Part shown: positions 17,206 to 26,334 of the stretch, piece by piece
Layout: each line of letters starts with the position of its first letter
How positions within the stretch are numbered: position 1 is the stretch's first letter
NCBI RefSeq assembly: GCF_026242055.1
Contig: NZ_JAPJDL010000008.1
Coordinates: 285,256-349,255 of the forward strand
Direction of reading: 5' to 3'
Origin: Lentzea sp. NEAU-D7
Lineage (GTDB): Bacteria > Actinomycetota > Actinomycetes > Mycobacteriales > Pseudonocardiaceae
DNA: 64,000 nucleotides
Made by a program: the position numbers and the translations under genes
Notes under the pieces: model-generated
Seen by the model: only the letters and a program-made list of their open reading frames with translations
Told to the model about the DNA's origin: nothing
Database searches by the model: none

Positions 17206-17895
17206 GTGCGGGCCTCTTCGAAGTCGCGATCAGTCCAGCGGTTCCGGCTGTTGCTCGTGGACGACGACCGCGAGCTGGTGGAGCTGCTCGCCACGGTGCT
17301 GCGCGGTGAGGGGTACGACGTCGACACCGCCTTCGACGGCCAGCGCGGACTGCACCTCGCGCTCACCCGGCCCTACGACGTGGTGGTGATCGACCGCGTC
17401 CTGCCGGTCGTAGACGGGCTGGACCTGTTGTCCCGGTTGCGTTCCCGGTCCGTGCGGACGCAGGCCCTCATGCTCACCGCGATGGGATCGGTGCACGACC
17501 GGATCGACGGCCTCGACGCCGGCGCCGACGACTACCTCGCCAAGCCGTTCGACCTGGGCGAGCTGACCGCGCGGCTGCGGGCGCTGTGCCGGCGCGCGGC
17601 GGAACTGGCTGCGGTGCTGCGCATCGGCGCCGGCCGCCTGGAGCTCGAGCAACACCAGGTCGTGCTGCCCGACGGCGAGAAAGTGCCGCTCACCACCAGG
17701 GAGTTCGCGCTGCTGCGGGTGCTCGCCACGCATCCGGAGACGGTGCACACGCGGGCGGCGTTGCGGCGCACGGTGTTCTGCGACGCGCCCTCACAGTCCA
17801 TTGTGGACACCTACGTGCACTACCTGCGTTCGAAGGTGGGACGTTCGGTCGTGCAGACGGTTCAGGGGATCGGCTACCGGTTGGGGGCGCTGTGA
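17206..17895 (+). CDS. OmpR-family response regulator
   Basis: Second two-component regulator of the window, 229 residues from GTG 17206. It has the acidic pocket DDD (19-21), phosphoacceptor Asp63 (VVIDRVLPVVDG) and the conserved lysine in DDYLAKPF, then a winged helix ending TVQGIGYRLGAL. The frame is open for 140 bp upstream, but that part has no family similarity. The regulator and its kinase overlap by GTGA. Target genes cannot be named. Confidence 0.9.
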   Translation: MRASSKSRSVQRFRLLLVDDDRELVELLATVLRGEGYDVDTAFDGQRGLHLALTRPYDVVVIDRVLPVVDGLDLLSRLRSRSVRTQALMLTAMGSVHDRIDGLDAGADDYLAKPFDLGELTARLRALCRRAAELAAVLRIGAGRLELEQHQVVLPDGEKVPLTTREFALLRVLATHPETVHTRAALRRTVFCDAPSQSIVDTYVHYLRSKVGRSVVQTVQGIGYRLGAL

Positions 17896-19130
17896 GGTCG
17901 TGGGCCGAGGCGGAGCGCGCGGAGGTCCGCCGGGCGCGGCTGCGGGTCAGCGTGCTGGTGGGTCTGGCGATCACGCTGATGATCACGTTCGTCGGCGTGA
18001 TCGCCTACGTGGTCATCGCGCACGGGCAGGAAACCCAGGTGTCGCGCGAGCTCCGCTACAACGTCCACTACGGCGTGCCGGGCGTCGCGCCCCGGTGCGC
18101 GTGGGTGTTCGTGCTGGAGGACGGCGTGCTGCACGAGGGTGAGCTCCAGGTGCCCGCCGGGTTCCCGCTGCGCGCCGACATCGACGCCGTGCACAGGTCG
18201 GGCGTCGCCCTGCCCCGCGACGTCATCGCGAACGGCACGGAGTACCGCGTGCTCACGGCACCGGGCGCGGACGGCACGACGGTGCAGGCGGTGTTCGACA
18301 TGCGCTACCAGCTCGCCGACCGCGCACACCTGCTGCAGGCACTGGCGATCGCACTGGTCTGCGGCCTGCTGGCGGCAGCGCTGATCGGCCTGGGCATCAG
18401 CCGCCGCACGGTGGGCCCGTTGGCGGAAGCACTGGCGAGGCAACGCCGCTTCGTCACCGACGCGAGCCACGAGCTGCGCACCCCCATCGCCCGCGCCTAC
18501 CTGCGCGCCCAACTGCTCGCCTCCCACCTGCCCGACGACCAGCGACCCGACCTCGACGCCCTGGCCAGGTCCATCCGAGGCCTCGCCGACGTGGTGGACG
18601 ACCTGCTGGCCTCCGCACAGCTTCCGCAGCGGCTCGACGGCAAACCCGTGGACCTGGCCGACGTGGCCGAGGCCGCGGTCGTCGGCGAGACGGAACGCGC
18701 CGCCGAGCGGCGGATCACGGTGTCGCTGGACCACCCCGGACACCCGGTGGTGGTCTGCGGGATCGAGACCGGGCTGCGCCGGGCCGTCGACGAGCTGCTG
18801 GCCAACGCCGTGCGGCACACGCCGGAGGGTGGGCGGATCTCCGTGGCCGTGCGTGCCGGTGGTGGTGTGGCCGAGCTGGTCGTGGCGGACGATGGCGAGG
18901 GGTTCGAGGCCGGTGAGGCGGAGCGGTTGTTCGAGCGGTTCCACCGGGGCTCGGGTGAGGGGCGGTTCGGGCTGGGGCTCGCGCTGGTGCGGGAGATCGT
19001 GACCGGGCACGGTGGGACGGTGGAGGCGGCGGGGCGGCCTGGGGTGGGGGCTCGGTTCACGTTGCGGATTCCGTTGGGCGGGCAGGGGGCGTTGGTGGCG
19101 CGGGAGGAGATCGCCAGCGCCTGTCCGTGA
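17892..19130 (+). CDS. Sensor histidine kinase
   Basis: A 412-residue membrane kinase partnering the preceding regulator. Transmembrane helices lie at about 20-44 and 147-170 with a small extracellular domain of about 100 residues between them. The H-box is FVTDASHELRTPIA with His193, followed by an N-box (LRRAVDELLANAVRHTPEGG), DDGEGF and GLGLALV. GTG 17892 overlaps the regulator stop. The sensed signal is unknown. Confidence 0.92.
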   Translation: MRSWAEAERAEVRRARLRVSVLVGLAITLMITFVGVIAYVVIAHGQETQVSRELRYNVHYGVPGVAPRCAWVFVLEDGVLHEGELQVPAGFPLRADIDAVHRSGVALPRDVIANGTEYRVLTAPGADGTTVQAVFDMRYQLADRAHLLQALAIALVCGLLAAALIGLGISRRTVGPLAEALARQRRFVTDASHELRTPIARAYLRAQLLASHLPDDQRPDLDALARSIRGLADVVDDLLASAQLPQRLDGKPVDLADVAEAAVVGETERAAERRITVSLDHPGHPVVVCGIETGLRRAVDELLANAVRHTPEGGRISVAVRAGGGVAELVVADDGEGFEAGEAERLFERFHRGSGEGRFGLGLALVREIVTGHGGTVEAAGRPGVGARFTLRIPLGGQGALVAREEIASACP

Positions 19131-19315
19131 GAAGGGCGAGGCGGCGGAGCGGTGGTGCTGGGCGATCGCGCCACGGCGACGGCTGGCTTGGTCGCGTCGG
19201 CTTGGGGTAACCGCGGCGAGCGTCAGAGTGGTGAGGCGTCAGGTCTGCTGTACAACAGCGGTGTGGCTGGGTAGCGGCTCGATGTGAAGCTCGGGCCACC
19301 GCCCAGCCGACCTCC

Positions 19316-20812
19316 TCACCACTGGCCGCTGACCACCACCTCCGCCGCCACGCGCACGTCCTCGTCCAGCGGCCGGTCCGGGTCCACCGGCTCGATGGCC
19401 GCAGCCAGCGCGTCCAGCAACGCCGCGCACCGGGGCGCGGTCGGGCGGCGGCCGCCCACGTGCACGGCCTGGCGCAGGCCCAGGGCGAGTGAGCCGCACA
19501 GCAGGCGCAGCAGGTCCGCGAGGTCGTAGGCGCGCAGCGCGGACTGGGTGCCGAACGGCACCACGTCCTGGTTGTGCAGGTTGGTCGGCAGGCTCTGCGT
19601 GCTGGCGGGCAGGACGCCTCGCCGGATCTCGGCGACGAAGGCGGTCGTGGCCAGTTGGACGCCCTGCAGGCCGTGTTGCTGGCCCGGTCCGGCGGCGAGC
19701 ATCGGCGGGAGGCCGGTGTTGCGGGCCGGGTCCACGAGGAGGTCGAGCTGGCGTTCGGCCAGGTTGCCGAGTGAGGCGGTGACCATGGCGAGGACGTCGG
19801 CGGCGTAGGCGGCGGGCTGGCCGAAGAAGTTGCCGCCGTGGGCGATCAGGTCGTCGTCGGGGAAGAACAGCGGGTTGTCGCTGACGCCGGCGAGGTCCGA
19901 GGCGACGACGCTGTCGGCGTAGCGCAGGGCGTCCTCGGCGGCGCCGAGGAGTTGGGGGGCGCAGCGGATGCTGTACGGCTCCTGCAGTGCGCGCAGGCCG
20001 CTGGGGGTGGTGCCTTCGAGCGTGGAACGCATCCACCCCGCCACCGTCACCGCGCCGGGGTGGCCGAAGGCGGAGATCAGGCGTGGGTCGGTGAAGCCCG
20101 GGTCGGCGCCCACGACGTCCACCAGCAGGCACGTCAGGTCCGCCAGGGCTCGGTGCGAGGAACGCACGGACGACAGGGCCAGGGCCAGCGCCGCCGTCGT
20201 GACGGAGGTGCCGTTGACCAGGGCGAGGGCGTCGCGGCCGTCCAGGTGCAACGGCGAGAGCCCGGCTGCGGCCAGGGCGTCGGCGGCGGGGAGGCGGGTG
20301 CCGTCGAGGTAGGCGTGTCCCCGGCCGCGCAACGCCTGGGCGGCGTACGCGAGCGGGATGAGGTCTCCGCTGGCGCCGACGGAGCCGTAGCGGGGGACGG
20401 CCGGGACGAACGTCGTCGCGAACATCGCGGACAGGCCCTCGACGACGTGCGCGGACACGCCGGACAGGCCCTGTGCCAGGGACCAGGTGCGCACCAGGAG
20501 TGCGGCTCTGGCGATGTCGAGGGGCAGGTCGGGGCCTTGGCCCGCGCCGAGGTGTGCGAGGGTGTTGTCGCACTGGTCGGCTTCGGAGGCCCTGCCCGCG
20601 AAGCCCACGAGGGCGCCGAACCCGGTCTTGGCGCCGTACACCGGGCGCTCGTCGTCGGCCAGGACCGTGCGCAGGTAGGCGCGGCCCCGTTCGACTCGGT
20701 CGAGCACATCGGATCCGACGAGCACGGGCAGCGGCCCGGCAGCGCGCAGAAGGTGCGGAACGGTCAGGGGCGAACCCAGGTCCACGGACGTGTCTGAGGC
20801 GGTCGCGGTCAC
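19316..20812 (-). CDS. MIO-type aromatic amino acid ammonia-lyase or aminomutase
   Basis: A 498-residue enzyme of the histidine/tyrosine/phenylalanine ammonia-lyase family that builds its own MIO electrophile. The MIO triad Ala-Ser-Gly is at 147-149 (GSVGASGD) and the catalytic tyrosine is Tyr59 in YGAKTGFG. At the substrate-selectivity position it reads His87-Leu88 (NTLAHLGAG), the pair found in tyrosine ammonia-lyases, whereas HutH has Ser-His. No histidine-degradation gene is nearby. It may form p-coumarate or a beta-amino acid for the divergent operon. GTG start. Confidence 0.88.
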   Translation of the reverse strand: MTATASDTSVDLGSPLTVPHLLRAAGPLPVLVGSDVLDRVERGRAYLRTVLADDERPVYGAKTGFGALVGFAGRASEADQCDNTLAHLGAGQGPDLPLDIARAALLVRTWSLAQGLSGVSAHVVEGLSAMFATTFVPAVPRYGSVGASGDLIPLAYAAQALRGRGHAYLDGTRLPAADALAAAGLSPLHLDGRDALALVNGTSVTTAALALALSSVRSSHRALADLTCLLVDVVGADPGFTDPRLISAFGHPGAVTVAGWMRSTLEGTTPSGLRALQEPYSIRCAPQLLGAAEDALRYADSVVASDLAGVSDNPLFFPDDDLIAHGGNFFGQPAAYAADVLAMVTASLGNLAERQLDLLVDPARNTGLPPMLAAGPGQQHGLQGVQLATTAFVAEIRRGVLPASTQSLPTNLHNQDVVPFGTQSALRAYDLADLLRLLCGSLALGLRQAVHVGGRRPTAPRCAALLDALAAAIEPVDPDRPLDEDVRVAAEVVVSGQW

Positions 20813-20831
20813 CGCACGGACGGTAGGCAGC

Positions 20832-20855
20832 CGATCTCAGAAAGTTCTGAGATCG
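20832..20855. promoter_or_regulatory. Perfect 24-bp palindrome in the divergent promoter
   Basis: The arms CGATCTCAGAA and TTCTGAGATCG are exact inverted copies with AG between them. The site is 20 bp from each of the two divergent start codons (20812 and 20876), so one dimeric regulator could control the lyase and the oxygenase operon together. No second copy was noticed in the window. Confidence 0.7.
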
Positions 20856-20875
20856 CGTGGGTAGCTTCCCCGTCC

Positions 20876-22420
20876 ATGGCTCACGAGTACCTGATCATCG
20901 GCGCGGGACCGGCCGGTGTGCAGCTCGCCGCGCTGCTCGAGCGGGACGGCCGGGACTACGCCGTCCTGGAACGCGGCAGCGGCGCCGGCACGTTCTTCAC
21001 CCGCTACCCGCGGCACCGCAAGCTCATCTCCATCAACAAGGTCCACACCGGGTTCACCGATCCCGAGCAGCGGATGCGGATGGACTGGAACTCGCTGCTG
21101 CTCGACGACCCCGAGCTGCTCTTCACCCGCTACACGCCCCGGTACTTCCCGGACGCCGACGACATCGTGCGCTACCTCCAGGACTGCGCGGCGGGCCTGG
21201 AGATCCACTACGACGTCGACGTCACGAGCATCTCGCGCGACGGCGACGGGTTCGCGGCCACCGACCGCGGTGGACGGACGTGGCACGCGAAGAACCTCGT
21301 GATGGCGACCGGGGTCTCCCAGCTCCACGTGCCGCCGATCCCCGGCATCGAGCACGCCGAGCGCTACGACACCTTCGACACGGACCCGGAGTCGTTCACC
21401 GGCCGTCGGGTGCTCGTGATCGGCAAGGGCAACTCGGGTTTCGAGACCGCCGACGCGCTGGTCGAGCACGCCGCCGTCATCCACGTCGCCGGGCCGCACT
21501 CGGTGCGGCTCGCCTGGCAGACGCACTACGTCGGGCACCTGCGGGCGGTGAACAACAACTTCCTCGACACCTACCAGCTCAAGTCCGAGAACGCGGTCCT
21601 CGACGGCACCGTCGAACGCATCGAGCCACGGCCCGAGGGCGGCTTCCGGATCCAGTTCCGCTACGCGCGCACGGTCGAGAAGGTCCGTGAACTGGAGTAC
21701 GACCGCGTCATCGCGTGCACCGGGTTCCAGTTCGACGCCTCGATCTTCGCGGAGAACTGCCGCCCGGCGCTGGTCATCAAGGACCGCTTCCCGCGGCAGA
21801 CCTCGGCGTTCGAGTCGACGAACGTCCCCGGCCTGTACTTCGCCGGCACGATCACCCAGTCGCGGGACTTCAAGAAGTCGACCAGCGGGTTCATCCACGG
21901 CTTCCGCTACGGCGCCCGCGCGCTGCACCGCGTCCTGAGCGACCGCAACCACGGAGTCCCGTGGCAGGGCAAGGATCTGGAGCCCTCACCCGAGGCCATC
22001 AGCGAGGCCGTCATCGCCAGGGTGAACCGGTCGTCGTGCCTGTGGCAGCAGTTCGCGGTCATGGGCGACGTCGTGAGCATCGACGGCGCCACCGCGCGGT
22101 ACTGCGAGGAGGTGCCGGTCGCGTTCGTGGCGGACGGCGGCCTCGGCCCGGCCGAGCACCGGTTCGTCGCGACGCTGGAGTACGGCCCCGACCACGACAC
22201 CGTCGACCCGTTCGACGTCACCGTCCCCCGCGTCGCCGAGAACGACCCCCTGAACGCGGCCGGCGCGAGCTACCTGCACCCGGTCGTCCGCCACTACCGG
22301 CACGGCGTGCTCGCCGCGACGCACCACCTGGCCGAGAACCTGGAGAACCACTGGGACCTGCCGGAGGTGCACCAGCAGCCGCTCGTGCTGTTCGTGAAGG
22401 AATGCCTTGCCGGCGCGTGA
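20876..22420 (+). CDS. Flavin-dependent monooxygenase, paralogue A
   Basis: A 514-residue FAD/NAD(P)H oxidoreductase resembling flavin monooxygenases (FOXRED2-like). The FAD motif is IIGAGPAGVQ (7-16) and the NADPH motif is VIGKGNSGFE (181-190), and the third FAD region is LYFAGTITQSRDFKK. It is strikingly similar to the gene at 23792: FFTR-PRHR, LISINK, DWNSLL, TPRYFP and AVNNNFLDTYQLKS are shared. Such enzymes N- or C-hydroxylate small molecules. It is the first gene of the operon. Confidence 0.85.
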   Translation: MAHEYLIIGAGPAGVQLAALLERDGRDYAVLERGSGAGTFFTRYPRHRKLISINKVHTGFTDPEQRMRMDWNSLLLDDPELLFTRYTPRYFPDADDIVRYLQDCAAGLEIHYDVDVTSISRDGDGFAATDRGGRTWHAKNLVMATGVSQLHVPPIPGIEHAERYDTFDTDPESFTGRRVLVIGKGNSGFETADALVEHAAVIHVAGPHSVRLAWQTHYVGHLRAVNNNFLDTYQLKSENAVLDGTVERIEPRPEGGFRIQFRYARTVEKVRELEYDRVIACTGFQFDASIFAENCRPALVIKDRFPRQTSAFESTNVPGLYFAGTITQSRDFKKSTSGFIHGFRYGARALHRVLSDRNHGVPWQGKDLEPSPEAISEAVIARVNRSSCLWQQFAVMGDVVSIDGATARYCEEVPVAFVADGGLGPAEHRFVATLEYGPDHDTVDPFDVTVPRVAENDPLNAAGASYLHPVVRHYRHGVLAATHHLAENLENHWDLPEVHQQPLVLFVKECLAGA

Positions 22421-23780
22421 CACCGGGCCGTTCCCGCAGGCGGTGCTCGACGTCCTCGCCACCGCCGCGGACCGGCCGGTGTTCGAGCACGGCACCCGCG
22501 TGGTGAGCGGCGCGGAGCTGCTCGACCTGGTCGCGCGGATCGCGAACGGGTTGCGCCGCAAGGGCCTCGGCCCCGGTGACGGCGTGGCCCTGCTGCTCGG
22601 TGTGACCGTGGAGGCGTTCGCGACGATCCTGGCCGCCCACGCGGTCGGCGCGCGAGTGGCCGGGGTGCGGCCGGGCCTGACGGACGCGCAGGTCGAGCAC
22701 CTGCTGAGCCTCGACATCAAGCTCGTGCTCCGCGACGCCGACCTCACCGGCCTGCTCGCCTCCTCCCCCGGACCCCTGTGGTGCGACGGCCGTCCCGGCG
22801 ACATCGCCCGGCTCATCCACACCAGCGGCAGCACGGGCGCTCCGAAGGCCTGCGCCCAGACCTACGCCTCCATGACCGGTGCCTGGACCGCCCGTCCCGG
22901 CGCCTGGCCTCCCGCGATCCGGGAACTGGCGACACGGCTCGACCGGTACCTCGTCTTCGGATCGCTGTCGAGCCAGGTGATGTTCGAGTACGCCGTCCTC
23001 ACCCTCACAGCCGGCGGCACGATCGTCGTCGCGGACCACCCTGCCGACGCGATCACCCGCCTCAAGGCCACCGCGCGCGTCATCACCGTGCCCGGCCTGG
23101 CGAAGCTCGTCGCCTCCCAGAAGCGCGACCCCGCCGACCTGTCGACCCTGCGCGCGCTGCTGGTGTCCGGCTCTCCCCTGACCCCCGACCGGCACCGCGA
23201 GGCCCTGGACACCCTGGGACCGGTGCTGTTCCACGGTTACGGCCAGACCGAGACCGGCATGATCTCGATGGCCACGCCCGACGATCCCCCCGGCACGGTG
23301 GGCAGACCGCCGGTGGACGTGGAGATCCGCGACGGCGAGCTCTTCGTCCGCACTCCAGGCCAGGCCTGCGGGTACTGGGGCAACCCGGAGGAGTCGGCCG
23401 AGGTCTTCGTGGACGGCTGGGTCCGCACCCGCGACCTCGGCCGGTTCGACGCCTCCGGCCACCTGCGCCTGACCGGCCGGGCCCGCGACGTCGTGATCGT
23501 CAACGCGAACCTGCACTACATCGGTCCGATCGAGCAGGTGCTCGCCGAGCACCCGGACGTCGCCGAGGCCTACGTCGTCGCGGTGCCGGACGACGAGACC
23601 GGCGAGGCCGTGCACGCGTTCGTCGTGCCGAAGGCCGATCGCGTTCCGGGTCTCGACGAGCTCCGGACGCTCGTGACCGAACGTCTGGGCGCGGCCTGCG
23701 CCCCCGCGCGGGTCACCGCGATCTCCGAACCACCCGTCGCTCCCAGCGGCAAACCCGACAAGCGTCAGCTCACTGCGTGA
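22407..23780 (+). CDS. Acyl-CoA synthetase-like adenylate-forming ligase
   Basis: A 457-residue member of the ANL superfamily that activates a carboxylate with ATP. The AMP-binding loop is LIHTSGSTGAPKA (136-148), the adenine motif is FHGYGQTETG, and TRDLGRFDASGHLRLTGR and the catalytic lysine in PSGKPDKRQ are present. It is about 50 residues shorter than typical acyl-CoA ligases, mainly at the N-terminus. The TTG at 22407 follows AAGGA and overlaps the preceding gene by 14 bases. Its position suggests that it activates a product of the lyase or the oxygenases. Confidence 0.87.
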   Translation: MPARDTGPFPQAVLDVLATAADRPVFEHGTRVVSGAELLDLVARIANGLRRKGLGPGDGVALLLGVTVEAFATILAAHAVGARVAGVRPGLTDAQVEHLLSLDIKLVLRDADLTGLLASSPGPLWCDGRPGDIARLIHTSGSTGAPKACAQTYASMTGAWTARPGAWPPAIRELATRLDRYLVFGSLSSQVMFEYAVLTLTAGGTIVVADHPADAITRLKATARVITVPGLAKLVASQKRDPADLSTLRALLVSGSPLTPDRHREALDTLGPVLFHGYGQTETGMISMATPDDPPGTVGRPPVDVEIRDGELFVRTPGQACGYWGNPEESAEVFVDGWVRTRDLGRFDASGHLRLTGRARDVVIVNANLHYIGPIEQVLAEHPDVAEAYVVAVPDDETGEAVHAFVVPKADRVPGLDELRTLVTERLGAACAPARVTAISEPPVAPSGKPDKRQLTA

Positions 23781-23791
23781 AGGAGAACGTC

Positions 23792-25342
23792 GTGTCCAGC
23801 GAGGTAACGACCGAATGTCTCGTGATCGGCGCGGGTCCAGCGGGACTGCAGGCGTCCTACCTGCTCAAACAGGCAGGACGTGACCACGTGGTGCTGGAGG
23901 CCGGCCCGGCGGCGGGAACCTTCTTCACCCGCTTCCCCCGGCACCGGCAGCTGATCTCCATCAACAAGATCTACACCGGCTGGGACGACCCCGAGCTGAA
24001 CCTGCGCGTCGACTGGAACTCGTTGCTGTCCGACGATCCCGCGCTGCTGTTCACCGGCTACACGCCCAGGTACTTCCCGAACGCCGACGACATGGTCCGC
24101 TACCTCGGCGACTTCGCCGGCAAGTTCGACCTGCCGGTCCACTACGACACCCGCGTCGTCTCGGTGACGCGGCCGGACGACTTCGTGGTGCTCGACCAGC
24201 ACGGCGGCACCTACCGCGCGAAGCGGATCATCGTGGCGACGGGCGTCTCGCAGCCGTACGTGCCGGACATCGAGGGCGTCGAGCACGCCGAGCACTACTA
24301 CGACGTCTCCGTCGACCCGCACGACTTCACGAACAAGAAGGTGCTGATCATCGGGCGCGGCAACTCGGCGTTCGAGACCGCCGACGCCCTCGTCGAGACC
24401 GCCTCGGTCATCCACGTCGCCGGGCCCGGTTCGCTGAAGCTCGCGTGGCAGACGCACTTCGTCGGCCACCTGCGGGCGGTGAACAACAACTTCCTCGACA
24501 CCTACCAGCTCAAGTCGCAGAACGCCGTGCTGGACGGGCACATCGCCGGCATCCGCCGCGACGGCGACGACTACCTGGTGAAGGTCAGCTTCCAGCGGGT
24601 CGACGAGGTGGTGAAGGAGATCCGCTACGACCGGGTGATCCTCGCGACCGGGTTCCGGTTCGACGCCTCGATCTTCGCACCCGAGTGCCGGCCACAGCTG
24701 ACGATCAAGTCGCGCTTCCCGGACCAGACGGCGGCGTGGGAGTCGGTCAACGTCCCGGACATGTTCTTCGCGGGCACGATCACGCAGATGCGCGACTTCA
24801 AGAAGTCGACCAGCGGGTTCATCCACGGCTTCCGCTACGGCGTGCGCGCACTGCACCGGATCGCCGAACAGCGCTACCACGGCGTGGACTGGCCCAGCCG
24901 CTCCGTCGACCCCACGCCGGAGGCGGTCACCGAGGCGATCATCGAGCGGGTCAACCGGACCTCCGCGCTGTGGCAGCTGTTCGCGTTCCTCGCCGACGCC
25001 GTGCTGACCGGCGAGGACGGGTCGGTGCGCTACGTCGAGGAGGTGCCGGTCGCGCACCTGCACGAGGCCGTGGAGCGCGGCGAGTTCGGCGACGTCGCGT
25101 CGTACCTGACGGTGACGCTGGAGTACGGCGCCGACCACGACAAGGTCAACCCGTTCGACATCACCGCCGGCCGCACCTCCCAGGACGACACCAGCGGGCT
25201 CGACGGCCGCTACCTGCACCCGGTGGTGCGGCGGTTCCGCGGCGGTGTGCTCGTCGACGAGCACCACATCACCGAGAACCTCGAGAACGAGTGGGACAGC
25301 GAGGCCGTGCACAAGGCTCCGCTGCGGGAGTACCTGCGGTGA
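23792..25342 (+). CDS. Flavin-dependent monooxygenase, paralogue B
   Basis: A 516-residue close paralogue of the product of the gene at 20876, with GAGPAGLQ near the N-terminus, IIGRGNSAFE as NADPH motif and MFFAGTITQMRDFKK as third FAD region. AAGGAG lies six bases before GTG 23792. The two copies flank the ligase gene, and this one runs into the hydroxy-acid oxidase with a GTGA overlap. The retention of two similar but diverged copies suggests successive oxidations or two substrates. Confidence 0.85.
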   Translation: MSSEVTTECLVIGAGPAGLQASYLLKQAGRDHVVLEAGPAAGTFFTRFPRHRQLISINKIYTGWDDPELNLRVDWNSLLSDDPALLFTGYTPRYFPNADDMVRYLGDFAGKFDLPVHYDTRVVSVTRPDDFVVLDQHGGTYRAKRIIVATGVSQPYVPDIEGVEHAEHYYDVSVDPHDFTNKKVLIIGRGNSAFETADALVETASVIHVAGPGSLKLAWQTHFVGHLRAVNNNFLDTYQLKSQNAVLDGHIAGIRRDGDDYLVKVSFQRVDEVVKEIRYDRVILATGFRFDASIFAPECRPQLTIKSRFPDQTAAWESVNVPDMFFAGTITQMRDFKKSTSGFIHGFRYGVRALHRIAEQRYHGVDWPSRSVDPTPEAVTEAIIERVNRTSALWQLFAFLADAVLTGEDGSVRYVEEVPVAHLHEAVERGEFGDVASYLTVTLEYGADHDKVNPFDITAGRTSQDDTSGLDGRYLHPVVRRFRGGVLVDEHHITENLENEWDSEAVHKAPLREYLR

Positions 25343-26334
25343 ACCCGGTGCTCGCGGAACTGCACGACAAGGCGCGCGCGGTGCTCGACCCCGTCCACTA
25401 CGACTTCTTCGCGGGCGGGGTCGGGGACGAGGTCGTGCTCGCGGACAACGAGGCCGCGTTCCGGCGCCTCGCCCTGCTGCCGAGAGTGCTGCGGGGCAAC
25501 GAGATCAGCGAGGACTTCCCCGTGCTGATCTCACCGACCGCCTTCCACAGGCTCGCCCACCCCGACGGTGAGCTGGCGACCGCGCGGGCCGCGAACGGGA
25601 CGACCCTGGTGTCGAGCATGGCGTCGACCGTGCCGATCGCCGAGGTCGTGGCCGCCGCCACCGGGCCGGTGTGGTTCCAGCTCTACGTCCAGCCCGACAT
25701 GGACGTCACGGAAGCCCTGGTGCGCCGAGCGGAACGGGCGGGGTGCGCGGCGCTGGTGGTGACGGCCGACTCCCCCGTCTTCGGCCGTCACCGGCGCGAC
25801 ATCGCGCACGGCTTCCACGACCTGCCCGCCGGGCTGGCCGCGGAGAACATGCGCGACCTGGCCGGGGTGGCTCTGCGGAACATCGAGATGTCGCCGTCGG
25901 TGTCGTGGGAGCACCTCGACCGGATCCTGGACCTCACCACGCTTCCGTTGTGGGTCAAGGGAGTCCTGCACCCCCAGGACGCGGTGCTCGCGGTCGCGCA
26001 CGGCGTGGCGGGCATCGTCGTGTCCAACCACGGCGGACGCCAGCTCGACCTCGTGCCGGCCTCGCTCGACGCGCTGCCCGCCGTGGTCGACGCGGTGGCC
26101 GGGCGGGTCCCGGTCGTGCTCGACGGCGGTGTCCGAAGTGGAGGTGACATCGCGCTGGCGCTGGCGCTGGGAGCGTCGTCCGCCGGCATCGGCAGGCCCG
26201 TGCTGTGGGGACTGGCCGCGGACGGCGAGCAGGGCGTGCGGCGGGTGCTCGACGTGCTGCGCGACGAGTTCCAGCACGTCCTGGCGATGTGCGGCGGCGA
26301 GCTGACCAGGGACATGGTGGTGGCCCGGTGCTGA
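25339..26334 (+). CDS. FMN-dependent 2-hydroxy-acid oxidase
   Basis: A 331-residue oxidase of the glycolate/lactate/mandelate oxidase family, turning 2-hydroxy acids into 2-oxo acids. It has the N-terminal YDFFAGGVGDE, VISPTAF-type strand, VVTADSP, the FMN lysine in LPLWVKGV, and the active-site IVVSNHGGRQLD followed by VVLDGGVRSGGD. Related enzymes oxidise 4-hydroxymandelate in hydroxyphenylglycine biosynthesis. GTG overlaps the preceding stop. It is about 30 residues shorter than usual. Confidence 0.87.
   Translation: MNPVLAELHDKARAVLDPVHYDFFAGGVGDEVVLADNEAAFRRLALLPRVLRGNEISEDFPVLISPTAFHRLAHPDGELATARAANGTTLVSSMASTVPIAEVVAAATGPVWFQLYVQPDMDVTEALVRRAERAGCAALVVTADSPVFGRHRRDIAHGFHDLPAGLAAENMRDLAGVALRNIEMSPSVSWEHLDRILDLTTLPLWVKGVLHPQDAVLAVAHGVAGIVVSNHGGRQLDLVPASLDALPAVVDAVAGRVPVVLDGGVRSGGDIALALALGASSAGIGRPVLWGLAADGEQGVRRVLDVLRDEFQHVLAMCGGELTRDMVVARC

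Noticed and set aside
19316..20812. Histidine ammonia-lyase (hutH) of histidine degradation
   Set aside because: The selectivity residues are His-Leu rather than Ser-His, and no hut genes are adjacent.
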